Source of the DNA: Persicaria tinctoria
Lineage: Eukaryota > Streptophyta > Magnoliopsida > Caryophyllales > Polygonaceae
Length of the DNA: 64,000 nt
NCBI GenBank assembly: GCA_037127255.1
Contig: JBANSL010000003.1
Coordinates: 51,368,314-51,432,313, forward strand
Direction: 5' to 3'
Shown here: positions 11,741-21,631 of the stretch, piece by piece
How positions within the stretch are numbered: position 1 is the first letter of the stretch
Layout of the letters: the number at the start of each line of letters is the position of its first letter
The notes under the pieces: generated by a model
Told to the model about the DNA's origin: nothing
What the model saw: the letters and a program-made list of their open reading frames with translations, nothing else
The model's database searches: none
Made by a program: the position numbers and the translations under genes

Positions 11741-13615
11741 GCCCATGGGGCTCAGTTTTATTCATTCAAATTGGAGAGAGAAACAAGTAGTTCCACAGAG
11801 AAGTTTAGGAGTTCTAAGGTTTTTAGGGTTTTGGCTTTCTCCGAAAGTTGATTGCCGGGATTGTAAAGGCTTTTGAATATAGTTTTATGCAAATTAGTTC
11901 TTTTCATCAATCAATGTCTGCAATTGCAATGAGGCGTGAGTAGTCCACCCACTTCTGGGGCTGGGGTGAGCCCGACGGTGGCCATGTGAGGCGATGCGAT
12001 AAAGGTCAGATCTTTTTGTGCGATTTATCTTCTATCCCTATGAGCATGATTCTTTTGCGAGAGTTGAAGATGATCCTTGTTTGTGTTATTGAAGCGAAAG
12101 TGATCTTAATGCAACTTGGATTAATTATGTGAAAAGGGTTAGTAACAATTAGGGTTTATGCGAAAGCCTCTATATGCCTATTTGTTAATGACGAAAGTTA
12201 TTTGATGGAAAGCATGATCTTTTGTGCCTTTATATATTACTTTGTATGGTTATCGTTGTGGTGTTGACACCCTGGTCTTGGGAGTCTTTTATTATATTGA
12301 TTTATTTTCGTCGGAAATCTGAGTTTTAGTTTCGAATTTGCAATTTAAAGTTTCTGTCTTTTACTCGATCTAGAGTTACTGTTGTCGATCTAGAGGAAGA
12401 CTTTGTCGATCTCGAGTGGGCTTTGTCGAGATCGAGTACACTGTTGTCTTCATCGAGTTTCTGTCGTCGATTCTGAACTTTTCTGGACTTGCCCTAGTCA
12501 ATCTCGAGTAGGGGTGGTCGAGATCGAGTAGCCTGTTGCCTTGCGTTATTTTCTTTCCTTGCTTTATTTCCTATTTTTCTTTGTTCTTTGCTTTTGTTAT
12601 TTTCTGATTTTATTTCTGTTTCTTTTCTGTGTTTCTGTCTTTCTGCTATTCTGCCTGTGAGATCTGTAGCGACCTAAGAACTCCTGACGTGCTTCCTCAT
12701 GGATTTGATCCTGAGTTTTCTCTTACTACAACGGGAGGAAGTCTTGTATTTATTTGCTGAGAGAGGGAAGTCAGTCTGATCTTTATTTTATATTTATTTC
12801 ATACTTGACCATCCTCCTGCAACAACACCATGGTCTCGCCTCGGCCTCCTGCTGATCTGGACTCGCCCAGCTCGCACCTCGCTCTCGACGCTCGCTCGCG
12901 CACTCGCCTCTCACGCTCCCGGTCTCTCTCGAGCTCGCTGGAGCTCTTGTCGCAGGTCTCGAGCCCACTAGATGTCCCGCACTCAGCTCACACACAGTCA
13001 CGCTCGCCCTCAGCCCGACCCAAGACAGAATCGAATCAAAACAGAGGAGGGAAATACGGAAGTTACCGAGGTGATTTCGCGACTTTGGAGCTCTCGATCG
13101 GAGTTCTGGGTGTCGTCGGTGGCTCTCGATGGCTCGTCGGACCTGCGTCGGACATGGGGGAGTGTGATGGTGAAGCTCGAGGACTATTCCGATCAAAAAC
13201 GGAGGAGAACGGCTTACCAGAAGCTAAACGCGCTCGAACATGGACGTCGGAGCTTTGGTGGCTCGATGGGAGTTCCTGGGCGAAGTCGGCTGCTTCTGTG
13301 CTCTCGAGGAGAAGGATGGAGGGGAGTGATTTGGTTTGGGCTCGATCAGGGGATGCTGGTGGAGTTGCTGGGATGGTGAGTTGGTGGTTGCAACCGGAGG
13401 GGACGATGATGGAGGCACTGGTGCTGCTGGCGGTCGGTGGTGAGGAGCAACGGTGATGGTGTTGACGGTGAGCACGTGAAGATTCAGGAGGGAGCGGAAG
13501 ATGGTCAGCAAAAGAGGGTGATGGAGAATGACATTGATGGGGAGGGATGGTGAATGAGACGTGTGTGTTGCATCAATATAGGAGAGGGGTGGGTATGGTA
13601 GGGGAAGAGGGCAGG

Positions 13616-14097
13616 TAAAGTTTCTGTCTTTTACTCGATCTAGAGTTACTGTTGTCGATCTAGAGGAAGCCTTTGTCGATCTCGAGTGGGCTTTGTCGAG
13701 ATCGAGTACACTGTTGTCTTCATCGAGTTTCTGTCGTCGATTCTGAACTTTTCTGGACTTGCCCTAGTCAATCTCGAGTAGGGGTGGTCAAGATCGAGTA
13801 GCCTGTTGCCTTGCGTTATTTTCTGTCCTTGCTTTATTTCTTGTTTTGCTTTGTTCTTTGCTTTTGTTATTTTCTGCTTTTATTTCTGTTTCTTTTCTGT
13901 GTTTCTGTCTTTCTGCTATTCTGCCTGTGAGATCTGTAGCGACCTAAGAACTGCTGACGTGCTTCCTCGTGGATTCGATCCTGACTTTTCTCTTACTACA
14001 ATGGGAGGAAGTCTTGTATTTATTTGCTGAGACAGGGAAGTCAGTCTGATCTTTATTTTATATTTATTTCATACTTAACCATCCTCCTACAACAACA
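13616..14097 (+). repeat. Truncated 5' LTR of element A (last 482 bp)
   Basis: Aligns without length change to 12346-12827, the end of the solo LTR, and directly precedes a primer site. The remaining upstream 1.7 kb of the LTR is missing, so element A has no promoter of its own here. It retains one motif array (13630-13800). Confidence 0.85.
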
Positions 14098-14100
14098 AAT

Positions 14101-14118
14101 TGGCGCCGTTGCCGGGGA
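14101..14118 (+). promoter_or_regulatory. Primer binding site of element A (tRNA-Asp)
   Basis: TGGCGCCGTTGCCGGGGA is fully complementary to the last 18 bases, with CCA, of plant tRNA-Asp(GUC). It starts 3 bases after the LTR, as in B1 and C. Confidence 0.9.
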
Positions 14119-14180
14119 AGCTATCAATCGCGCCTTAGGTAGTTAGTTCTCACTGTTTCTTTGAGTTACTTTTCAGGTGT

Positions 14181-14756
14181 ATGCGCCGTTCTGGTCAAAC
14201 ACCTGAGTTTGACGCCTTAGACGAACCGGAACGCCTATTTCACATCAGAGCTAAACTACAAAGAGCCATGGCAGCTGCGGAGACACAGGAACAGCTGGAC
14301 GCTAGGCTTACAAGGGAATTAGCCACTAAGGATGCTGCTATCGCCGCTGAGAAAGCAGCAAGGGAACAAGCACAGGCTGAGCTTGCCCAATATCCAACCA
14401 CGACAGAGGACTACATGCACCCAACTCTCGTCGTGCGTAAATCGGCGATTCTAATCCCTGACAACTCTTTTGAAATTCGCACTCAATTTCTTATAGAGCT
14501 TAAAAATAATGCCTTTTCTGGAAGATTTAATGAGTGTCCTCTTTAACATATTACAAACTTTTCTGACATGTGTCGTACACTTGCTGAAGGTACAACCCTG
14601 GAATATGTCAAGATGAAATCTTTCCGCTGGTCTCTCGCTGGGCCTGCACTGAAATGGCTGGAAGGGCTGAAAGCAAGATCACTCACAACCTGGGCCCAAG
14701 TAGAGCAAGAGTTTCTGAACAAATTCTTCCCACCCGCCAAAACAGCACATCTCCAG
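14181..14756 (+). pseudogene. Gag N-terminal half of element A
   Basis: ATG at 14181 begins MRRSGQTPEFDALDEPER, followed by a coiled-coil-like Ala/Glu-rich stretch (residues about 30-75) and the gag domain (HPTLVV, FEIRTQFLIEL, GRFNECPL). An in-frame TAA at 14544-14546 interrupts the domain, which continues in the same frame (ITNFSDMCRTLAEGT, LKWLEGL, LNKFFPPAKT). At about 14751 the sequence jumps to the distal gag segment. The zinc knuckle present in C (27660-27710) is lost by this deletion of roughly 600 bp, which also shifts the frame. Confidence 0.85.
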
Positions 14757-16282
14757 GACATCCGGAAAGGGACCAGAAAAAGGATGATATACAGACAGTC
14801 CTGGAGGAAATACGGAGAAACCACTCAGAAACTAGGCAATCCTTCAACTCCGTCTATACTCGGATGCAAGGTGTCAACTCTAGGCTTGGGGAAATTGATA
14901 TCTGGCGGAAATCAGTTGATACACAGATTGGTCAGCTAGCAGCAGGAATCCCCAGACAGTCAGGTTCGCTCCCTGGATCTTCAGAACCAAATCCTAAGGG
15001 AAAGACTGGACATATCTATGCTGTAAAACTCAGAAGCGGCCATCAATTGCAAGAGCCATAGGTCAAAAAGCAACCGAACAACGGAGAACAGTTGGTCGAC
15101 CAGAGCCTACTCGATGTCGAGGAAGGTCTACTAGATGTCGAGGAGAAACTTCCAGAATCCTCATCTACGCCGAACAACAACTCGGCTGCACCCAACCTGG
15201 TCGACATCGACAAAGGCCTAGTCGATGTCGAGGAGCCCTTAGTCGATGTAGAGCAAACTGCAGCATCTCCGACGTCTGTTCTGGCTCCGAATCAGAAAAA
15301 GAAGTTGCCTTTCCCCACAAAATCTCTAAAGGACCCGGCAGAAAAGAAATTTCAGCGCTTCATCAAGATGCTTCAGAAACTCAACGTCACCATCCCCTTC
15401 ACAGAAGCTCTCAATGAAATGCCATCTTATGTCAAATTCCTGAAGGAGATTCTGAGCAAAAAGCAATCAATGGCTGAAATCACAGAGGAGTGCAGCCATC
15501 TGGACATATTGGAGAAGAGGCTCTAGGACATCCTGAAAGGGAACAGAAAAAGGATGATATACAGACAATCCTGGAGGAGATGCGGAGGAATCACGCTGAA
15601 ACTAGGCAATCTTTCAACTCCGTCTATACTCAGATGCAAGGTGTCAACTCTAGGCTTGGGGAAATTGATATCTGGCGGAAATCAGTTGATACACAGATTG
15701 GTCAGCTAGCAGCAGGAATCCCCAGACAGTCAGGCGCTCTCCCTGGATCTTCAGAACCAAATCCGAAGGGAAAGACTGGACACGTCGCTGCTGTAAAACT
15801 CAGAAGCGGCCATCAACTTCAAGAGCCAGAGGTCGGGAAGCAGCAGAACAACGAGGAACAGCAAGTCGAGGTCGACAACCCCGTCGTCGATCTCAACCAG
15901 AGCCTAGTCGACCTCGACAAAGGTCTACTCGAGGTCGAGGAGAATCTTCAGAAACCCTCGTCTGTACAGCCCAGCAACTCGACGTCGCCAAATCTAGTCG
16001 AAGTCGACAAGCCTGTAGTCTGCAGCAACTCCGACGTCTGTTCTGGCTCCGACTCAGAAAAAGAAGCTGCCTTTCCCAACAAAATCTCTAAAGGACCCGT
16101 CGGAGAAAAAGTTTCAGCGCTTCATCAAGATGCTTCAGAAGCTCAATGTCACCATCCCCTTCACAGAAGCTCTGAATGAAATGCCGTCCAACGTCAAATT
16201 CCTGAAAGAGATTCTAAGCAAAAAGCGATCGATGGCAGAAATCACAGAGGAGTGCAGCCATCTGGACATACTGGAGAAGAGG
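14751..16282 (+). repeat. Direct tandem duplication inside element A (about 770 bp x 2)
   Basis: Unit 1 (14751-15520) and unit 2 (15521-16282) each begin CTC(C/T)AGGACATCC and each encode the distal gag segment (VNSRLGEIDIWRKSVDTQ, QLAAGIPRQSG), the motif-derived repeats and the pre-protease segment (EMPSxVKFLKEILSKK). Unit 1 ends in a TAG at the joint (15524-15526). Unit 2 has a frame change near 16020. Both start at the gag deletion junction, so duplication followed or accompanied that deletion. Unequal crossover or strand slippage during reverse transcription could produce this. Confidence 0.85.
14757..15526 (+). pseudogene. Distal gag segment, unit 1 (motif-repeat protein)
   Basis: One frame is open except for TAG at 15059-15061. 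It encodes the conserved IDIWRKSVDTQIGQLAAGI segment, then acidic repeats (SLLDVEEGLLDVEEK, LVDIDKGLVDVEEPLVDVEQ) made by the TCGA motif, and then a Lys-rich joint to the protease. It ends at the duplication boundary. These acidic repeats are the protein face of the motif; no known domain. Confidence 0.7.
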
Positions 16283-16675
16283 CCGGATCCAAGTAAGTTT
16301 GCTATAACTATTGGATTTGGTCCATACAAAATTAATGCCCTATGTGATCTTGGAGCCAGTGTTAGTATTATGCATTTAACGATTTGGTCCAAGATTAAGA
16401 TAGGTGCCCTGGAGCCTGTAGATGCTAGACTATACATGGCCAACAACACAGTGGTCATTCCGACAAGCATGGTGGAAAATGTCCCAGTACAAGTAGGTAA
16501 ATTCTTCGTCCCTGCTGATTTCTTAATTGTTGATATGCAAGAAGATCCTGCTTGTCCAATTATTCTAGGGAGACCATTCTTGGCGACCGTGGATGCTAAC
16601 ATAGGCGTACGGAAAGGAGTGCTCACCTTCAACATCAGCGATGAAGTGATTGAGTATTCCTTCAAAAAAAACTGA
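16130..16675 (+). CDS. Aspartic protease domain of element A
   Basis: Open for 181 codons. Order: pre-protease segment (residues about 1-45), CDLGASVSIMHL with the catalytic Asp (about 75-85), LYMANNTVVIPTSM (about 103-116), PADFLIVDM, and PIILGRPFLATVDA (about 145-158), ending FNISDEVIEYSF. This is the full retroviral-type protease fold of plant Ty3/gypsy elements, and the D-L-G-A motif is intact. It would cleave Gag during particle maturation. The stop at 16673-16675 lies in a run of A residues; the +1 frame continues into the linker, suggesting a 1-base indel in that run. Confidence 0.8.
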   Translation: MLQKLNVTIPFTEALNEMPSNVKFLKEILSKKRSMAEITEECSHLDILEKRPDPSKFAITIGFGPYKINALCDLGASVSIMHLTIWSKIKIGALEPVDARLYMANNTVVIPTSMVENVPVQVGKFFVPADFLIVDMQEDPACPIILGRPFLATVDANIGVRKGVLTFNISDEVIEYSFKKN

Positions 16676-17540
16676 AAGATATACGGGTCCAATGGAAGAG
16701 GTCAAATCTATCTCAGCTGGCTACATCACCTGCAGGGAACCTAAGGTCAGAAATATGACCCCTAAGGAGCTGGAAAAGAGGGACATGCAGGCCCAGGTGG
16801 AGGAGATCATGACAATCCTCAAACAGAACACAGAGAATCCAATCGACACGGACCAAGGTAAGTCGTTGTGGATTAATTATTTTTCGGATGCCTTGACAGG
16901 AGCTAAGTATGGGGTCAAGATCGACCAGACCCTAGTCGATCTCGACCAGACCCTAGTCGATCTCGACCAGACCAAGGAGACTCCACCAGCATCAGCCTCG
17001 TCGAGCAGCCAGACGGAAGCAGAACCTTACTCGACCTCGAGTAGACTCGTCGAGGTCGACCACCACTCGGCCAACTCGACTTCGTCTTCCTCGACACAGA
17101 CTCCACCAGACGAGCCATCCTTGTCGATCTCGACCAGCCTTGTCGAGATCGACCACCACTCGACTCCACCAGATCCTTCTTCCTCGACGTTGCAGCCATC
17201 AGGAGCAGAAAACTACTCGAGGTCGACCAGCCTTGTCGAGATCGACAAGCCATCTTCTTCGTCGATTTCTGCATCCTCAAGCAGACCACCACCAGAACCT
17301 GCAGACTTATCGAGATCGACTAACCCTAGTCGAGATCGACCAAATACTGTGGCCCCCGATTCCGTCTCTGCGAAGGTAAGCCAAGGTATGGATCTTTCTT
17401 CTCCTATTTCCATTAAAGATCTATCTATACATGGGAGAGGTTTGCCTTTTTATGTGCGCTTATATAGGATATCCAATGATGAGCCCAAGGAATATGAAGT
17501 TGGAGACAAGCTCTATGTCTCTAAATCAAAGGATCATTAG
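16650..17540 (+). CDS. Post-protease acidic linker with motif repeats
   Basis: A 296-codon frame. Residues about 5-90 are conserved with B1 (PMEEVKSISAGYITC, VRNMTPKELEKRD, SLWINYFSDALTGAKYG). Residues about 90-235 are Ser/Pro-rich with tandem LVDLDQT and spaced LVEIDHH/LVEVDHH repeats, each encoded by one or two TCGA motifs. The end is the start of the integrase tail (VRLYRISNDEPKEYEVGDKLYVS). The conserved leading block is not a domain I recognise. A TAG at 17538-17540 cuts the tail off. Confidence 0.7.
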   Translation: MSIPSKKTERYTGPMEEVKSISAGYITCREPKVRNMTPKELEKRDMQAQVEEIMTILKQNTENPIDTDQGKSLWINYFSDALTGAKYGVKIDQTLVDLDQTLVDLDQTKETPPASASSSSQTEAEPYSTSSRLVEVDHHSANSTSSSSTQTPPDEPSLSISTSLVEIDHHSTPPDPSSSTLQPSGAENYSRSTSLVEIDKPSSSSISASSSRPPPEPADLSRSTNPSRDRPNTVAPDSVSAKVSQGMDLSSPISIKDLSIHGRGLPFYVRLYRISNDEPKEYEVGDKLYVSKSKDH

Positions 17541-17678
17541 TTCCCCAAGAAATTCAATAAGAAGCGGATGGGACCTTTCGTGGTGAACAAGATCCATTCT
17601 GGAGGATTACAGCTGATGGACAAGAATGGAGTACTATTTGAGGCCCAAGCTACATGGGCCCTGCAAATGCCACCTTGA
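17541..17678 (+). pseudogene. Integrase C-terminal (GPF/Y-like) tail of element A
   Basis: In the same frame as the preceding ORF, after a TAG that is a Trp codon in B1. Encodes FPKKFNKKRMGPFVVNKI, then LMDKNGVLFEAQ, and stops at 17676-17678. GPFVV with flanking basic residues resembles the GPF/Y module at the end of Ty3/gypsy integrases. The zinc-binding and DDE core domains are absent. Confidence 0.65.
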
Positions 17679-19163
17679 GCTAAATGGAAAACTCGGCCTA
17701 GCGACTATAAAATCTAGAGCATGTACATAGACTTTTTAGGACTTTTGAGACTTTGTTGTTTTTGTTTTGGTTTTGAAACACTTTTTAGTTTGCTATTGTG
17801 GGTATATGTCTTCTACACTTTTCAGGTCCATGGATAGAAGCAAGTAACAATCAAACTCGGCCAGGAGGTGCTTCCATTCGAAATTTAGAGACCCTGCACA
17901 CCTGTCTTGTGAGTTTCTTTCTTTACCCTTGTTTTTATACAGTGAGGAGACTGTAATGTTTAAGTATGGGATGGGGGAAGGGCTTACTTTATGCATATTT
18001 GATTTATTTGACATTACTTGTGCATTATTTCTTTGAATTGCTACATGGCTATTTTGGAATGCATTATTGATTTATGTGCTTACTTTATGCATGTTTTCCA
18101 AATTTTGAGAAAAATAACCCCCATTTGAAATTTTGATGAAAGTCATGGAAGCTTTATTGAACTCGACGATGCAAAATTGGATTCATTAGAGATATAGCAT
18201 GAAATTGCCTAGTAAAGGGAAGTCACAATGAAGTGCATTATTTTCTTGAAAACCATAGAAGGAGGTAAAATTTGAAGTTGCTTTTGACATGTTGCATGAT
18301 AAGATGATAGAGGACTTTATATTTTCCATATAATGCTCACATGTTTACATTCCTAGCCTTACCTATGCTTATGTATCACAAAAGCCATAATATGCCTTAT
18401 TTCAATTATTGCTCCACATGCTCTAAATATTTGCCATTCTTTACCTTATCCGGGGATTATGTTGAGAATGATGTTACATTATGGAGATTGTTATATGGTT
18501 GTTGTGTTATTATCATTATTGGAGTTTGGAAGGAAAGTGTTTGAAATATATGGAAAATTTAATGAGTGAAAGAAAATCCAATCATCTCAGGAGATAAAGG
18601 TAGATTGACCCTGCTCTCTGAGATAATAGTTTGGAGAGATGGGACACATTGTGAGGAGTCCAAAGGCACTAAGTATCCGGGTCCATTCATGACACCCATG
18701 TTTGTGAGTCGCGAGAAGGCAGTGTTGAGGTTAGAGAGGTAAAAGCATTATTATTGAGAAAAAGCATTATGAAAGGTGATGAACGTTATGGAGAAAGAAT
18801 GTGGTATGAAATTCAATTTGGAAATGCTCCATTTCCCCGGATCATTAGCACCACATTGCCAAAAATTTGCCCACCTTTAGCCTTTTACCAAATCTACTCC
18901 TTCATGAGCTTAATTAAAGTCTTCTTGATTATCAATGCTTTGTCACTTATGAATGTTTTTGCATAACCCTCCTTTTGTGAGTAGGTGTTGCTTTTGTATA
19001 ATTGCACATGCATGGATTTGTGACACTGGTACCTTTTTGAGGATGGTAATTGATTGCAGGGACATATAAGAATGAATCTGATATGTTGAGAGTTTTAAAT
19101 TCTTCCCCTGAATGACAATTAAAAGTATTGCTTGAGGACAAGCAAGCTTAAGTATGGGGTGTT
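17679..19163 (+). other. Non-coding 3' part of element A with polypurine tract
   Basis: About 1.5 kb without a coding frame. Positions 17690-18405 match 21632-22345 in reverse orientation (element B2). It ends with the phrase gaggacaagcaagcttaag and the purine-rich agtatggggtg (19151-19161), the likely second-strand primer, directly before the LTR. A similar phrase precedes the F LTR at 40030. Confidence 0.7.
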
Positions 19164-21371
19164 TGTTGTGAGCTGAATCTGCCATGTTTTACAGTAACTT
19201 TTATATCGATTTCTGCATACATTGCATTCATTTGGGCTAAGATAGTACAGAATCTATGTAGTTTATGTTTATTTGCCAAATTGTGGAATCTACACCAGTT
19301 TCTGTTTAATTCGCAGAATTCGAGGCATTTTACAGCAATTCTACAGAAGGTCAGAAAAGCTCGGAATTGGCTACAGGAGTCCAAGGTCAAAGCAGCAACA
19401 GAACCAGTCGAATCGAGCCGAGAAACCAGACTACTCGATCTCGAGTAGACCTTACTCGATCTAGACGAACATATCCGAGCACAACTTTGGTCGACAGAGC
19501 CTAAACGAGAAAGCCAGACCAACCCAGCTCCGGAGGTTACTCGATCTCGACAAGACCCTAGTCGAGATCGACATAGACCAGAGCCACACCCGGAGTCGAC
19601 AAGGAGAGAAGCTGACCGAGAAGCAGAGGACGAGGATGCCGAGCAACCCTACTCGATCTCGACAAGCCCTGGTCGAGATCGACGAGCCACCCAGCGCCAG
19701 TCCGAGTTCTTGCCGAGGAGGAGTCCTCGACAACATCAGTTCGAGTCATCCTCGACCAACCCTAGTCGATCTCGAGGACGTCTAGTCGAGATCGACGAGC
19801 GTCGTGAACCCAGTCCGAGCCACATCGAGCAGAGCTAGCCGGGAAGTCCAGTCGACGAACAATCCTTGTCGAGGTCGACGAGCCCTTGTCGAGGTCGAGT
19901 AGACCAGTCCTGGAAAACGCGTCGTCGAGAGCTGTCCTAGTCGAGTTGGGATTCTTTGGGGCCGAAGGAAGTCGATTCTATCCAAATTCTATCAGGTCTA
20001 TCTATGGAAGGAGATCTATCAAGACATGAAGACTTATCCACTTTAGAATTATCTTTTCCTTGTTGATTTATTTCCTTAAAACATTTTATTTATCTTTTGG
20101 CCTTTTAGATATAATTATAGATATAGATATTCTATTCTTGAGTAGCAAGGATTAGAAGCCTATAAATAAGGCCCATGGGGCTCAGTTTTATTCATTCAAT
20201 TTTCAGAGAGAAACAAGTAGTTCCACAGAGAAGTTAGGAGTTCTATGGATTTTAGGGTTTTGGCTTTTTGCGAAAGTCGATTGCCGGGATTGTAAAGGCT
20301 TTTGAATTTAGTTTTAATGCAAGTTATTTCTTTTCATCAATCAATGTATGCGATTGCGATGAGGCGTGAGTAGTCCACCCACTTCTGGGGCTGAGGTGAG
20401 CCCGACGGTGGCCATGTGAGGCGATGCGATAAAGGTCAGATCTTTTTGTGTAATTCATCTTCTATCCCTGTGAGCATGATTCTTTTGCGAGAGTTGAAGG
20501 TGATCCTTGTTTGTGTTATTGAAGCGAAAGTGATCTTAATGCAACTTGGGTTAATTATGTGAAAAAAGGGTTAGTAACAATTAGGGTTTATGCGAAAGCC
20601 TCTATATGCCTATTTGTTAATGACGAAAGTTATTTGATGGAAAGCATGATCTTTTATGCCTTTGTGTGTTACTTTGCATGGTTATCGTTGTGATGTTGAT
20701 ACCCTGGTCTTGGGAGTCTTTTATTATATTGATTTATTTCTGTCGAAAATCTGAGTTTTGTGTTGAAATTTGCAATTTAAAGTTTCTGTCTTTTACTCGA
20801 TCTAGAGTTACTGTTGTCGATCTAGAGGAAGCCTTTGTCGATCGCGAGTGGGCTTTGTCGAGATCGAGTACACTGTTGTCTTCGTCGAGTTTCTGTCGTC
20901 GATTCTGAACTTGTCTTTACTTGCCCTAGTCGATCTCGAGTAGGTGTGGTCGAGATCGAGTTGATTGTTGTCTGTCGAGTTGTTTTGCTTCCATTTCTGA
21001 GTTTCTGTTGTCGACCTACCTTAGTCGATATAGAGGACAGCTACTCGAGATTGAGTAGCTTCTGTGTCCTCGCCTTTGTTTTTTGCTTTGCTTTGTTTTT
21101 TTCTGTCTTCGTTTAGTTCATTGCTTTTGTTTGTTATTTTTTGCTTTTATTTGTCTTTCTTTCCTTGTTTCTGTGTTTCTGTCTTTCTGCAATTCTGTCT
21201 GTGAGATCTACAACTACCTAAGAACTGCTGACGTGCTTCCTCGTGGATTCGATCCTGACTATTCTCTTACTACAACGGGAGGAAGTCTTGTATTTATTTG
21301 CTGAGACAGGGAAGTCAGTCTGAACTTTATTTTATATTTATTTCATACTTGACCATCCTCCTGCGACAACA
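19164..21371 (+). repeat. Full LTR at the 3' end of element A (2208 bp)
   Basis: Starts TGTTGTGAGCTGAATCTGCC and ends CCTGCGACAACA. TATA box at 20161-20170 and motif arrays at 19400-19930 and 20800-21060. The second array includes about 120 bp of extra sequence (20960-21070) not in the solo LTR. A primer site follows at once, so this LTR also serves as the 5' LTR of a second, truncated internal region. Confidence 0.85.
20161..20170 (+). promoter_or_regulatory. TATA box in the element A LTR
   Basis: TATAAATAAG with the same downstream leader as 11731. Confidence 0.65.
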
Positions 21372-21631
21372 AATTGGCGCCGTTGCCGAGGAGGCTATCA
21401 ATCGCGCCTTAGGTAGTCAGTTCTCACTGTTTCTTTGAGTTAATTTGCAGGTGAATGCGTCGTTCTGGTCAAACACCTAAGTTTGACGCCTTAGACGAAC
21501 CAGAATGCCTATTTCACATCCGAGCTAAACTACAAAGAGCCATGGCAGCTGCGGAGACACAGGAACAGCTGATCGCTAGGCTTACAAGGGAATTAGCCGC
21601 TAAGGATGCTGCTATCGCCGCTGAGAAAGCA
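21372..21631 (+). mobile_element. Start of a second internal region after the A LTR
   Basis: Primer site TGGCGCCGTTGCCGAGGA (21375-21392, one mismatch to tRNA-Asp) and the first 60 gag codons (RRSGQTPKFDALDEPE) repeat 14098-14357. The ATG is replaced by a shifted context. Homology stops at 21631, where reverse-oriented B2 sequence begins. This is the remnant of an LTR-internal-LTR-internal tandem. Confidence 0.8.

Larger units (their letters stand above)
10645..12827 (+). repeat. Solo LTR of the A family (2183 bp)
   Basis: Starts TGTTGTGAGCTGAATCTGCC and ends CCTGCAACAACA. It is flanked by the perfect 5-bp duplication CCATG (10640-10644 and 12828-12832), and no primer site follows. This is the product of LTR-LTR recombination that removed the internal region. 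It carries two motif arrays (about 10905-11480 and 12360-12540), a TATA box at 11731, a GA-rich leader, and the conserved stretch gtagtccacccacttctggg. Confidence 0.9.
10522..13456 (+). pseudogene. Open frame of about 248 codons interrupted by the solo LTR
   Basis: ATG at 10522 lies 20-30 bases after a TATA-like tract and runs 41 codons to 10644. Removing the solo LTR and one CCATG copy joins it in phase to 12833-13456. The product would be Ser/Pro/Arg-rich at its N-terminus (SRTRLSRSRSLSSS) with no domain I recognise. GC content is much higher than nearby. Alternatives: a host first exon, or a chance open frame in the GC-rich leader of an old chromovirus LTR. The latter is at least as likely. 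Confidence 0.35.
14098..19163 (+). mobile_element. Element A internal region (non-autonomous Ty3/gypsy, Athila/Tat-like)
   Basis: Order: primer site 14101-14118, gag with internal deletion, tandem duplication 14751-16282, protease 16130-16675, linker and integrase tail 16650-17678, non-coding 3' part, and purine tract before the LTR at 19164. There is no reverse transcriptase, RNase H or integrase core. Protease and integrase tail are joined by a linker of roughly 250 codons rich in the translated motif. Like B1, it depends on trans-acting enzymes. Confidence 0.85.

Noticed and set aside
12830..13456. Functional 208-residue host protein
   Set aside because: Low-complexity N-terminus, no domain, overlapping open frames on both strands in GC-rich DNA; kept only as part of a low-confidence interrupted frame.
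12828..13615. Host gene fragment captured inside the 5' LTR of element A
   Set aside because: The CCATG duplications show that 10645-12827 is a separate solo LTR, so this segment is simply flanking DNA between two LTRs.
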